Assembly: GCA_018398575.1 (NCBI GenBank)
Contig: JAGTXZ010000018.1
Span: 1-64,000 of the forward strand
DNA from: Ampelomyces quisqualis
Lineage: Eukaryota; Ascomycota; Dothideomycetes; Pleosporales; Phaeosphaeriaceae
Direction: 5' to 3'
DNA length: 64,000 bases
Shown piece after piece: positions 1-10,000 of this stretch; within the stretch, counting starts at the first letter, position 1, and each line of letters starts with the position of its first letter. The translations under genes were made by a program, and so were the position numbers. The notes under the pieces are model-generated. The model saw only the letters and a list, made by a program, of their open reading frames with translations, was not told the DNA's origin and searched no databases.

Positions 1-10
1 GGGACTTCTT

Positions 11-85
11 TAACCCTAACCCTAACCCTAACCCTAACCCTAACCCTAACCCTAACCCTAACCCTAACCCTAACCCTAACCTTAA
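11..85. repeat. Telomeric repeat array, (CCCTAA)n
   Basis: Eleven perfect CCCTAA units run from 14 to 79. They are preceded by a partial TAA and followed by one degenerate CCTTAA (80-85). Read toward the end this is TTAGGG, the usual filamentous-ascomycete telomere. The orientation makes this the left chromosome end. Ten non-telomeric bases (1-10) lie outside it. Confidence 0.97.
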
Positions 86-92
86 TAGCATC

Positions 93-830
93 TCAAATTG
101 CCTCCTTATTGTTGCTGTCAACCAAGAGATTATAGTTATCTATGCTATTGTTACTAACATTGCCTATGCCCTTAACAGCAGTAGTACTATTGCTGTTGTT
201 AGCTACAGAAAGGGCCTAGAGGGCATCTGCTGCTATTAATGCATTGTAGATATGCTAAAGTTTGTTGCATTCTACCTCGCGACCTTTAAACTACCTATTG
301 GGGGTCTTGCTAACATTGCTGCCTGTGTTAAAGTTAGCGTTATGTTTGTTAATGCCAAACGCTAAGGAAGACGTTAAGGTTAAAGGGGGAGAATCTACAA
401 TATGCCTTATGTAGACAGTGCACTTGGAATTGTCCCTAACTAATAATTTCTTAGAGAATTGATTTATAACAGGATGGTTGCACATACAGATGCTACGGCG
501 AATAGCAACAATATAGTAAAGTTTAGCTGTAGCCTTCTTGTTAAACTGCGCTATGAAACAGTTAATAGCAATGTAGTTAGAGGAGTTTGCATTGTCCTTA
601 AGCAACGCTTCTGCTACTATAGACAATAATGTTAGATTATATCTATACAAGGCCTAGGGCAATTCTAGGTTTTAATGTTTGCCTACAGAACGCGCCTAGT
701 AACTCTACGCTCTTAATAATGTAGCAAGCCTCTGGTTTTATGTTTGTAGAGATAATAATAATGTCTGTAGTTGTATTAGTGTTGTTGATGTTAAGATTAG
801 ATAGGGAACAGCAGATAGAAGCCTAATAGG
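93..830 (-). pseudogene. Subtelomeric family gene A (most telomere-proximal), decayed
   Basis: This minus-strand gene is of unknown function. Exon 1 (about 700-800) encodes a segment containing SVELLGAF. A predicted intron follows, with donor GTAGGC, the block AACCTAGAATT at 661-671, branch TCTAAC and a GTAG acceptor. Exon 2 encodes EALLKD and then CFIAQFNKKATAKLYYIV. An open frame runs 291-650. Beyond it the same frame continues through three TAG codons, each readable as decayed CAG (Gln), to a TGA at 93-95, with an Asn/Ser-rich tail. The stop lies 7 bp inside the last degenerate telomere unit. No ATG is visible in exon 1; ATG to ATA is an expected RIP product. It is closest to gene C and shares the domain core FNKxxxxKL with B and D. 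I do not recognise the domain. Confidence 0.55.
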
Positions 831-839
831 GTAGGTAGA

Positions 840-900
840 TTAGAGTAGAGGAAAGGAAAGAGGGAGCAATATTAACAATATATATTGTCCTACTAGCGTA
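840..900 (-). promoter_or_regulatory. Shared CT-rich/TATA promoter module, copy 1 (gene A)
   Basis: On the + strand this reads gagtagaggaaaggaaag, then agggagcaat, then aatatatatt, then actagcg. On the gene strand it is CGCTAG, then a TATATATT box, then a CT-rich tract just upstream of exon 1. The same order occurs at 3,612, 5,014, 6,762 and 12,210. Confidence 0.6.
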
Positions 901-1419
901 TCTTAATTGGCACTAAGAGGCAGCCAAGCAATAATTCTTATATAAGGTTTAGTCTCTGCTTAAACTAGCCTAGCGGTTTACAAGTCAAGGTAAAAGTATT
1001 TTTTTTTGGTGTACTTACAAGTTAATGTGCAACCCTACTATTTATGTGTTAAACAAGGATACTGGAATTAACTAGTTAGCTGTATAGTGTAGTCGTAACT
1101 TAATTAATGTTTTTACAGAGTTGGGAGTTTGGGATGCTGTAGCTACTACAAGCGTTGCTATAAAGTAACTATTACTTTTTATCTTGTGCAATTGCTTTAT
1201 AACATGTTGTTGTTTCTGGAGTCTAATAGGGGGAAACAAGGTAATATTAGGTAACTTTATGTTAGAATTGTAAACCAAAGCTTTATAACTACAGAGAGTA
1301 TAGTATAGCCTGTTTTATAATACACTTGTATAGAACTAGTCTACTCTAACTTGTAAGACAAGGTATAATGCTACTCTATCTACCTACCTAGGACGCAGCG
1401 CTTGGCAGCAGCAAACAGC

Positions 1420-1491
1420 TTACTATTATTATCTTTGTTATAATCTAACGCATCCTTACTATAATTATCTTTGTTACAATCCAGCGCATCT
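1420..1491 (-). repeat. 36-bp tandem repeat (two units) in a decayed minus-strand frame
   Basis: Two adjacent 36-bp units on the minus strand encode DALDCNKDNYSK and DALDYNKDNNSK in one frame, so this was probably coding. The surrounding 900-2,577 interval otherwise holds only short, interrupted frames (minus-strand ORFs at 1,072-1,278 and 2,131-2,334) and no assignable gene. It may be the tail of another family member. Asp/Asn-rich strings such as DAYNTDS also occur in gene E. Confidence 0.4.
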
Positions 1492-2577
1492 TTAATAGAC
1501 TACCTAGCTGTAATCTTCTTATAGTACTTTTTGCAGACTTGCTTAAGCGCCTTGCCTAGAAGATTGCGGCCCTGGAAACTACGCTTTCTCGCAAGCTACT
1601 TGACGCATCTAATGCCCTATCGCGAATTACTAGGTGCAGCTTTGTACAGCCTGCGTTGCTAGGTTGCTACAAGCTTAGTAACAAGGCTAGGCTTGTTAAA
1701 CTTAAGGCAGAGTCCTTGCAGGCAAATATTAAACAAGACTATACGCATGTTAATACAACAAATGTGTGTTTCTATAGGAGTGACTAACCTTAATCCTACT
1801 GTTTAGAGTCTACGCTAACTTTCTAGCTAACTAGACGAGTGTTGTACAGGTTTTGATCTGCGAGTATAGCCTTAAGGGCAAGCTAGAGGTCTGTTAGTTT
1901 GCATTGCTATTTCTGTAGCAGAGCAAGCTTATGTTGTTGTTGGCTAGAATTGCCTTCTGCGCATAAAAGTAATGTTTGACAGAAAAGAAGACGTAGCTGT
2001 TGGCCTTAATCTTAATAGGGTACATATTGCTAAGAAAGCTATATTCTTCTTTAACTTTGTAGAAGAAAATAGCGTCTGCGGCGATGTGCTCTGTTAGGGT
2101 CTCTATAGTCTAGTGTGCGTTAAGAAGTAGTTAAAAGTGATAGTTGCTCCTGCAAACATATATACCTGTCTGTAAGCGTGCTAAGACTCTGTCTGTTGCT
2201 GCCTTAACTGTAACAGCTAACATTACGTAAACAAGTGTAGTTATCTTGTTGCGCGTTAGTAACCCTAGCAACGTGTGTTTGTTAACCGCGTGCAATAACA
2301 CAACGTTTCTGTTTGCGTAGTAGGGTAAAGACAACGCAGTTTGCCTGCTGCATATTACTCTAGGGTAACTTTATAGTTTACTTTTTTTTTTCGCGGTACA
2401 ACGTTAACTAGACTTCTAGTAAAGTTAGGTTCTGGAATTAATAATACTTGTAGTTACATGTGCTTAGGAAATTTTCTTATACGCACTTGTTTTGTGTTAA
2501 TTTTGTACTACAAGTGCTGTCTTATCTAATATTGTCTTCCTGCGTTAATGCCCCTCTTCTAGATAAAGTAAGTTATC

Positions 2578-3570
2578 TTATTTCTCCTCCTCTTTGCTGC
2601 CCTCCTTATTGTTGTCGTTAATATTATTACTATTACTTCTATTGTTAGTCTTGAGGCTAACGTTATTACTAGTATCTACGTTGTCTGCTTCTATGTTAAA
2701 GTTGTTGTTACTGTTGTTGTTGTTAGCGTAGACTAAGAGCTTCTTAGATGTATTAGCATTATAAACAGGATTAGAGGAAATAAAGACAGCGTTCAGATAG
2801 AACCTAGAGTTCTTCTTAATAACAGCTCTGCCCTTGCCCTTCGCAGTCTTCTTGGCAGGCCTAGAGACGTTACTTGTGTCTTTTTTGTTAACAACATTAC
2901 AAGCTTGCTTAGAACCTACTGCAGTCTTCTCTTCGTCTAGGACTGTCTCTTCTTCTTTGGCAACTGTCTTAGGAAGGGTCTTGCGGGCGGTCTGCGGGTA
3001 AGGCTTTAGGAGACTCTTGTGGGCGAAAGATAGTGCAGGCTTAGGTGTAGGCTTAGGCGCTGCCTTGCTAGTGCTCTTAGGGACAGTCTTGTGCGCAGTC
3101 TTAGGCGCGGGCTTAGGCGCAGGCTTAGGAGTAGACTTAGGGTACGTCTTTATAGTAACAGCGCTATTCTTCTTGGGTCCTGCTAGCTTTGCTGCAGAGG
3201 CGATAGCGGCTGTCTTGTTTACTACTTGCTTAATTAGTAGCTATTTAAACATAAATGCAGAACACAAACCCTTGCTAACGTAGTCTTTAAAGAAGGCGGC
3301 AAGCTTGGCAAGACTATCTTTGTTAAACTGGGACGCAAAGCGGGTAAGGCTAATCTTATTGCCTGCAGTAAGGTTAGCCTTGCGCATGTTTGTAGCCACT
3401 TACTAAGCAGTTAGCATGTTAACATAGAGGCTATAGGGTAATTCTAGGTTATAGGATTTTGCTTACAGTACTTGCCAATTGCCTTAACGCTGTTAAGCAG
3501 AAAGATAGCGTTAGACTTTATACTGTTAATGTTTGTAGTACTGCTAATAAAATTTAAGTTGAGATAAGAT
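2578..3570 (-). pseudogene. Subtelomeric family gene B, basic Lys/Pro/Ala-rich protein
   Basis: Minus-strand gene with three apparent exons. Exon 1 encodes NSVKAIGKYC. An intron follows with donor GTAAGC, the AACCTAGAATT block (3,440-3,450), branch GCTAAC and a TTAG end. Exon 2 encodes RFASQFNKDSLAKLAAFF. A second predicted 48-nt intron (donor GTTTGT, CTACTAAT, acceptor TAG) joins in frame to an exon open for about 210 codons down to TAA at 2,578. That exon is rich in Lys-Pro-Lys-Pro repeats and then in Asn, ending SKEEEK. No stop interrupts the last exon, which is notable in this heavily mutated region. No start ATG is apparent. It is closest to gene D, sharing the second intron position and 5' sequence. 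A nuclear or DNA-binding role would be a guess from the basic composition only. Confidence 0.55.
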
Positions 3571-3611
3571 GGAAAATGCTACAGAGTTAACCTACAATTA
3601 AGCAGGTAGTT

Positions 3612-3672
3612 AGAAGTAGAGGAAAGAAGAGAGGAAGCAAAGTATATAATATATTTCTCTAAACTAGCGCGT
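3612..3672 (-). promoter_or_regulatory. Shared CT-rich/TATA promoter module, copy 2 (gene B)
   Basis: On the + strand this reads gtagaggaaagaagagagg, then a TATATAATATAT core, then aaactagcg. It lies immediately upstream of gene B exon 1. The preceding 32 bases (about 3,580-3,611) are essentially identical to 6,731-6,762 upstream of gene D, tying B and D together. Confidence 0.6.
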
Positions 3673-4239
3673 GTTAGTCAGCAACACTAGTCAGCTGCTC
3701 TGATATTACTATATAGGGTTTAGCGTCTGCTTAAACAGGCCTAGCTTACCTGCGTAAGGGTAAAGTAGCTTTCTAGCGTAAGGGTAAATGTAACTTTCTA
3801 ATTACTTTGTTAATACTAGAACAAGCTAGGTTGGTGTATAATGTAAGTGCGTGCGTTCTAGTAATTTACTAATTTGGGATAGACAGAGAAGTCTTTCTTA
3901 TTGCGCTAACTTAGTTAGTTTACGTGTCTTAACTAATAGGTAGGTAAAACCTAATACTTGCTTATCTTGCCTACGCAACAGGCACACAAGGACGAAAAGT
4001 GTAGAACTAAGGTTATTTAAATTTGAATTTAATAGACTGCATTGTAGGTGCAGTGTTAGTGCTAAAGCACTTGTATTAGATATTAACCTAATAACTACTG
4101 CTTTGGCAACGATGCCAACGGGTGCACTTGGTTGCCTCTCTCTATGCAGTCTTAACCCAAGCCTATCCTATCTGCGTTATCCTCCCTAAAACCTAACAAT
4201 GTAAGGCCTTGGTAACTCTAGTGCTAACCTTACCAACTC

Positions 4240-4990
4240 TACTTTGTCGCTAGTGCAGACGACTGCTAATGATGCCCTACTACTTGTAAGAAAATCCCCT
4301 CTAGTACTCTATTGGAATTATATAGAGGTATTTGTCTTTATTGGCATCCTTGTTGTTAGGGTCAATTATGCTCTTGTTGCTAGTGTTGTCTTTGCCCTTG
4401 TTGTTGTCGATGTCTTTACCCTTAGCCAACCCCTTAACTAGCTCTCTTATATTGCTGTTGCGCTTGTAAGAAGAGTACTAAGTATCAGCTGCTCTGTTGC
4501 CCTTGTTAACAGTAGCGCTATCTTGGTTTATATTAGACGCAGAGGTACCCTTTCAGGTAGACAGAAAGGAAGCTGCGGGGTTACGAGTCTCCCTGCCAGC
4601 AATAATGCTTTTGTCTGTCTTAACTATAGATTTTGTTAAAATTTGTTCTACTTTACTAGTGTTGTACATACGAATGCTATAGCAGATAGTAACAATCTAG
4701 AGGAGCTTAGCTGTAGCCTGTTTGTTAAATTGCGCTATAAAGCAGTTAAGAGGGATTAGGTTAGGGAAATGTTTATATTCCTTAAGCATAGCCCCTGCTA
4801 CTTTGCGTTGGGTTAGTCTATACCTATACAGGCCCAGGGACAATTCTAGGTTTTAATGCTTACAGAACGCGCCAAGAGACTCTACGCTATTAAGGATGTA
4901 GCAAGACTCTGGATTTATATTTGAGATATTAAAGTTAGGGATATTGTTGGTGCCGTTTAAGTAAAGATAAGACGGAGACTAAAGAGAATT
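4240..4990 (-). pseudogene. Subtelomeric family gene C, decayed
   Basis: Minus-strand paralogue of gene A. Exon 1 encodes ESCYILNSVESLGAF. A predicted intron follows with donor GTAAGC, the AACCTAGAATT block at 4,852-4,862, branch GACTAAC and a GTAG acceptor. The splice gives GAFSGAMLKE in frame, matching gene A's GAFSEALLKD. Exon 2 carries NCFIAQFNKQATAKLLQIV and then a Lys/Asn/Asp-rich tail with a few TAG codons readable as decayed CAG. The C-terminal stop is ambiguous (near 4,210-4,240). The region 3,680-4,210 downstream shows no gene. Confidence 0.5.
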
Positions 4991-5013
4991 GAGACTACAA
5001 TAGCGTAGGTAGT

Positions 5014-5076
5014 CTAGAGAAGAGGAAAGGAAAGAGGGAGCAATATTAACAATATATATTACGACACTAGCGCGTG
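5014..5076 (-). promoter_or_regulatory. Shared CT-rich/TATA promoter module, copy 3 (gene C)
   Basis: agaagaggaaaggaaag, agggagcaatattaac, aatatatatt and cactagcg in the same order as copy 1, which it matches almost base for base. The interval 5,080-5,690 shows no gene. Confidence 0.6.
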
Positions 5077-5692
5077 TTAGTTAGCAACTGTGCATAGCTT
5101 GGCTTATTACTAGTTTTAACTAAGTGCCTTCTTGAAATAGCCTAGCGCTATGTTAACTAGGCTTAGCGCTGTTGTAGAGCAGTAAAAGCTATCTTTTTGT
5201 GTACACTCTGCAAATACTAGAACAACCCCTTTAGCTGTCTAAGAGATACAACTGCTACAATCAATTTCTCTGGTTTGGGGCTAATTCTAGCAGACAGGTT
5301 AGGTGTTTACAAGGTACAAGGGTACCTTACTGTTAAGATTTACAACACTAGTTTTCTACCTACATGCAGCTAAAATACTGCATAGTAGCCTTTGACATTG
5401 TGTAGTTTAACACGTAATGTTAGGTAACAATAGGAACTTAGTTGTGCATGGATTGTATCTAGCCTAAGGACTAGAAGTTGGCATTAAATATAGACGCTGT
5501 GTAAGGCTGTGCTAGGAGAAGTCTTTACTTTGTCTCTTGTATTGTTAAAATTATGCATAAACTTGATACATATGCACAATGTGTAGATTCTGCATTCTAC
5601 TTCTTCTCTAACTAACTAAGTATTCTTAAATGTTATACATTGTAGTATGTTTTTTAGTTACAGTTATATAGATAACTGCTTCTGTTTAGGTA

Positions 5693-6740
5693 TCAAACAC
5701 TATTATAGTAAGTGGCGTAGACGCTGTTATCCTCTTCTTCTTTAACATCTACTTCTTCTTCCTTAGCAGACACGTCTACAATTGTCTTGTCTACAAGGTT
5801 GATGTTGCTAAAGCTGCCCTTAGCGTTATCTATAGGCACATCCTCTTGGTTGTTGTTAGGCACTACTGCAGACTTAATATCAGATGCAGGGTTAGACAAA
5901 ATTACATAGGGTTGCTCTTGGCTTGTAACCTTGCTCTTAAGGAACGCACCCTTCTTGCCCTTAACTATTATCTTGGTGCGCTTGAAGCTATTGCTTATGT
6001 TGCTGCTACTAACTTCTAGACGAGCACGCTTGTTGCTAACTACTAAGTTCTTGTTACTAGGCGTTGCAAACTCTTGCTTTACAACAACCTTGTTAGCAGT
6101 CTTAGGCGCAGACTTTAGAGCGGCCTTAGTTGCAGGTTTTGGTGTACTAGTAGATAGGCTCTTAGTAACAGTCTTGCAGCTAGCCTTAGGAAGAGACTTG
6201 CAAGCGGGCTTGCGGGGCGGGACAGGAACGGGCTTGTTAGCAACCTTAACCTTAGTGGCGGCCTTAGGCGCAGGCTTGATGCTCTGTTCTAAGGACAGCT
6301 TACTGCTCTTCTTTGGGCGAGCGGGCTTGCCAGCCTCTGTAACGGCAGCATCCTCTTAGACTACTTGTTTTGTTAATACATACTCTAATTACAAAGAGAA
6401 TAGACTTACTCTTCTTAAGGCGTTTAGTAAAGTACTTGCCTAACTTTATGCACGCAGCTTTGTTAAACTTGGACGTAAAGCGATTGACTACAGCTTTCTC
6501 TCCTGTTGTAGTCTAGTCTTTGGTTATAATTAAGGCTACTTGATCTCTGGTTAGTATATTAACAAACAAGAGTTGGGTTATTTCTAGGTTTTGACATTAA
6601 CGTACTATACTTGCCAATCAAATCTACGCTCTTAAGGAGGAAGCTAGCGTCTGGCTTTATTTTGAGTGTTGTTAGTAAGGTTTGTAATATTGTTAATGAA
6701 ATTTGAGTTGAGATAAGATAGACAAAGCTACAGAGTTAAC
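5693..6740 (-). pseudogene. Subtelomeric family gene D, basic Lys/Ala/Pro-rich protein
   Basis: Minus-strand paralogue of gene B. Exon 1 encodes FLLKSVDLIGKYS. An intron follows carrying the AACCTAGAAAT variant (6,580-6,590) and ending at an ACTAACCAG-type junction; the exact splice is uncertain. Exon 2 encodes NRFTSKFNKAACIKLGKYF. A second predicted 49-nt intron (GTAAGT, TTAAC, TAG) sits at the same place as in gene B. The last exon is open for about 220 codons to TGA at 5,693-5,695, with repeated KPA/KAAxK strings, then VSNKRARLE, and an acidic tail (KEEEVDVKEEEDN). One TAA just after the splice reads as decayed CAA. The function is unknown. The basic body and acidic tail resemble chromatin-associated proteins only in composition. 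Confidence 0.55.
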
Positions 6741-6761
6741 CTACAATTAAGCAGGTAGTTA

Positions 6762-6832
6762 ATAGTAGGAGAAAGAAGAGAGGGAGCAAGGTTAATATAT
6801 ATATCTCGCCTGCTAGCGCAAGTAGGTTAACA
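6762..6832 (-). promoter_or_regulatory. Shared CT-rich/TATA promoter module, copy 4 (gene D)
   Basis: agtaggagaaagaagagag, ggagcaagg, TTAATATATATAT and ctgctagcg, in the same order and orientation as the other copies. Confidence 0.6.
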
Positions 6833-7099
6833 CTGTTAGGCAGTCTGCCTAATATTACTCTAACAGGCTTAGTAGCTGCTGCAACTAGCCTAGCGTAGGT
6901 GTGCTGCAGTAAAAGGTCTCTTGTGTAAGATTCTACGTTGATACTAGAACTAGCTAGCTATCTGTATAGCGGGACGTGCGGTACGAAGGTCTTTACTGGT
7001 TTGGGATGTAGTTTAGGCAGTAGCCTTGTTAGATAGTAGTATACGTGTGTTATGTAACGTAACTATTGAAATATCTAGCTTTCTCTGTTACAGCGCAGC

Positions 7100-10000
7100 C
7101 GAAAACACTTTAATAGGAACAGTCTTACCCTAATTCAATTGTATTAAGCATTACGTTTAGGCTTACGCATTATAGGGAAGTCTAACCTAGCATATGTTTT
7201 AGATTTTAAGACGCTATACTAGTTCTATTGTCCCTGCCTGTTACAAATAACACTACAGCAACCTTGATGCGAATCGCTCCTCTAGTCTGCGTTGCAAGCC
7301 GTCTCTACAACGTATCTATCTTTTCTGCACTCTCTTTGCCCTAGTCTTTATCTTTAGCGTAGGCGTTAGAGTTAAGCCTAAACTTAACTTTAGATTGGTT
7401 GCCTTCTGCGTTGTCGCTATCCTTATTGTACGCATCAGAATCAAATAAAAACTTATAGTTATCTGCAACTGTTAACAACATGTTACTATGCTCCTAGGAA
7501 TGCAATAGGTCTGTGCCAAATAGTTAACGTGTGCCTGCTGTTACCTCTTTACAAATCTTAGTGCGCTTCTAATAGGAGTTAGACAAGTCTTTCTCTATTA
7601 TCTGCTTCTTAAGGCAGAGGCGCTTTACATTCGCGCGCTTTACAGCCTTTGTCTGCGTCTTGTTAGGGTGTGCGTTAACTTCTACTTCTATAGTAAACCC
7701 CTTGCTGTTGCTAAGTTTGTTAATCTCTTTAAGTGTTGCAAGCATGTTAGTGCAATTAGTAGTGCAGTTACCAAGCATTCTAGGGCGCTTCTGTAGCGTG
7801 TTAAGGGGAGTAAGCATTACGTTAGTAGCATGCTTTGTTGCTAACATAGTTATAGTGCTGTCTTTGTTGCGAGTTGAACTATAGCTAGTAGAATTCAACT
7901 GCGCGTAGATTGCAGCGAGCAAGTCGTTAGGCTTGAGGAAGCAAGCCTAGTTCTTCTAAGCCTTAAAGTCTAGATAAGTGTAGTGCATAAGCGTCTTATT
8001 AGGTAACTAGTAGAATCTAGACAAGCTGTCTACTAAAATAGGCTTACTTCTAACGTTGTAACCTTCTTTGTCTTCTGCACTTTGCGTAAATAGTTTTATT
8101 AGCTCGCCTGGGTTTGTAAGAGCAGCAACTATAGGGAGCGCTTGCTTAATAGCTTTCTAGAAGACCTTGTAGTTGTACAAGTTGAGATTATAGATTTCTA
8201 CTATAATACAAGCCTTGTTCTAGCTGATGCGAACAATGCAGCTGCAGCACTAGCAGAACATAGAGTCTGATTTATAAGGTTCTAAGAACAGCATGCGACA
8301 ACAACACTAGTTTAGGTTGAGGCTAGTGTTCTTGTTAACAGACAAGAGAAGTACCTTAATCTCTTGGTTGTGCTCCTCTAGGGCAAGGACGCGACCCTCT
8401 AAGGCAGCGAGTAGTCGCTTGAAACAGTTAATAATGTCTGCTTGCGTAGCCAAGTTGTATTAAGATAGAAGAGCAACAGATTAAATACTGTAGAGGTTAA
8501 GTATGCAGTTTATAGTCTCTTGCTCTGTAGGGTTAAGGCAAAAGACAATAGTCTTTATTCCTGCCTGCGCAACCTAGTTGGCTAGGATAGCAAGTGCTAG
8601 TTTGATTTGTTTAGACACTAATGTAAAGCTGTACACTAGTTCTCTAGGGTTGGTTAGGCTAGGCGCTTAAGGTTTGCTAGTAGGCGTCTTGAATAGGAAT
8701 ATACTAGTGTATCTCTTGCCTAGAGTAGCAACGTTGTAGATATTCTTTAGAACAGAGTAAAGGTACGCAGCATACTAGCTGTTGTTGTAGAGATTACTAA
8801 GGCGTGTAATCTTAGAGTTGTTAGTGACGTTGTGCAGTGTAGTAGCAAAGAAGAAGATAATAGAGAACAACGCAAGATTGAGAATTTGTTGCTATTTACT
8901 GTTAACAAGCATGCCTTGTAACTTGCTGCTGCAGTTCTTTAGGGCAGGATAATGCAGTTTGCGAAGAGGGACTATAGACTTGTTGGCCTAAATGTCTTGT
9001 ACAACGTTACTGTTTTTAACATGAACGCAAATAGGTATGCTTAGTAGCATAAGGTTAGCAAGCGAGTAGACGTTGCTGTTTAGGTGTGTAACGTATCTGG
9101 ATTTGTAGGTTTAACAAAGCATTGTTCTAGCTAACATAAGGGCTAATACCTGTCCTTGTTTAACTGCTAGTGCAGTGCGCTTGTAATATTACTTGAATGC
9201 AGTAGTTGTTGTGCAAAATGCAATCTTAGGCGCGTCTGCTAGGAGATGCTTAAGGTAAGGGTTTGTTAGTCTACTATCTAATAAGAGCCTAATAGCCTTA
9301 AGGTTTACTATAGGATCCTGCAAAACACTTAAGATAGAGGTAAGCTTCTTACTAGCCTATGGAACTAGAGTAGCTGTTAACACAACGTAAAAGTTAGCCT
9401 TAAGCTAACAAATAGTAACCTAGACATTAACAAGCTTGCTACTAATGTTGTGTGCTTTATTAATAACAATAATGCTAATGCATCTATTAAGAGCGTTAGA
9501 GAAGGTAGCAGAGGCTTTATCTAGGTAGGACAGGTGTAATTTTGCCTGAGATAAGGCTATCTGCGTGGTTTTCTCTGCGAAGACAGCAGCTGGACAAGGA
9601 CTGTGTCTAGACGCTGCGACGCCTTTGCTTATGAAAATAATCGTGTAAGGCTTTAGCACAGAATCCTTTATAATGTTGCTGTTCTGCGTTATAGCCTCTG
9701 TAAGCTTGCGCACACTAAGTAGGAGAGAAAACGCCTTGTTGTAATTGGAACAATAGACAAATAGACAGAATGTGTTTGAAAACTTAGCAGCCTCTTTAAC
9801 GGCCTGGGGTACAAGGTAAGAATTGGTAATCTAAAGATAAACCTTGGTTAGGTAAGCCTTGTTGTAGTTGTGCAAACCTTTGAAGTTGTTGGCATCACAG
9901 AGATTCTGCAAATCTAGGGCAGCCTTATTGTTAACCTTTAGGATGTTAGTAGAGTAGACCTTTATATACAAGTAGCGGGACTATTCTAGTATTTAACATC

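Noticed and set aside
3017..3283. Plus-strand ORF rich in Gly/Leu/Val
   Set aside because: Antisense shadow of the Lys/Pro/Ala-rich repeats of gene B.
5931..6359. Plus-strand ORF of 142 codons
   Set aside because: Antisense shadow of the basic low-complexity exon of gene D.
7660..7884. Plus-strand hydrophobic ORF
   Set aside because: Overlaps the gene E C-terminal coding track on the opposite strand; its composition is the complement of the Asn/Lys codons.
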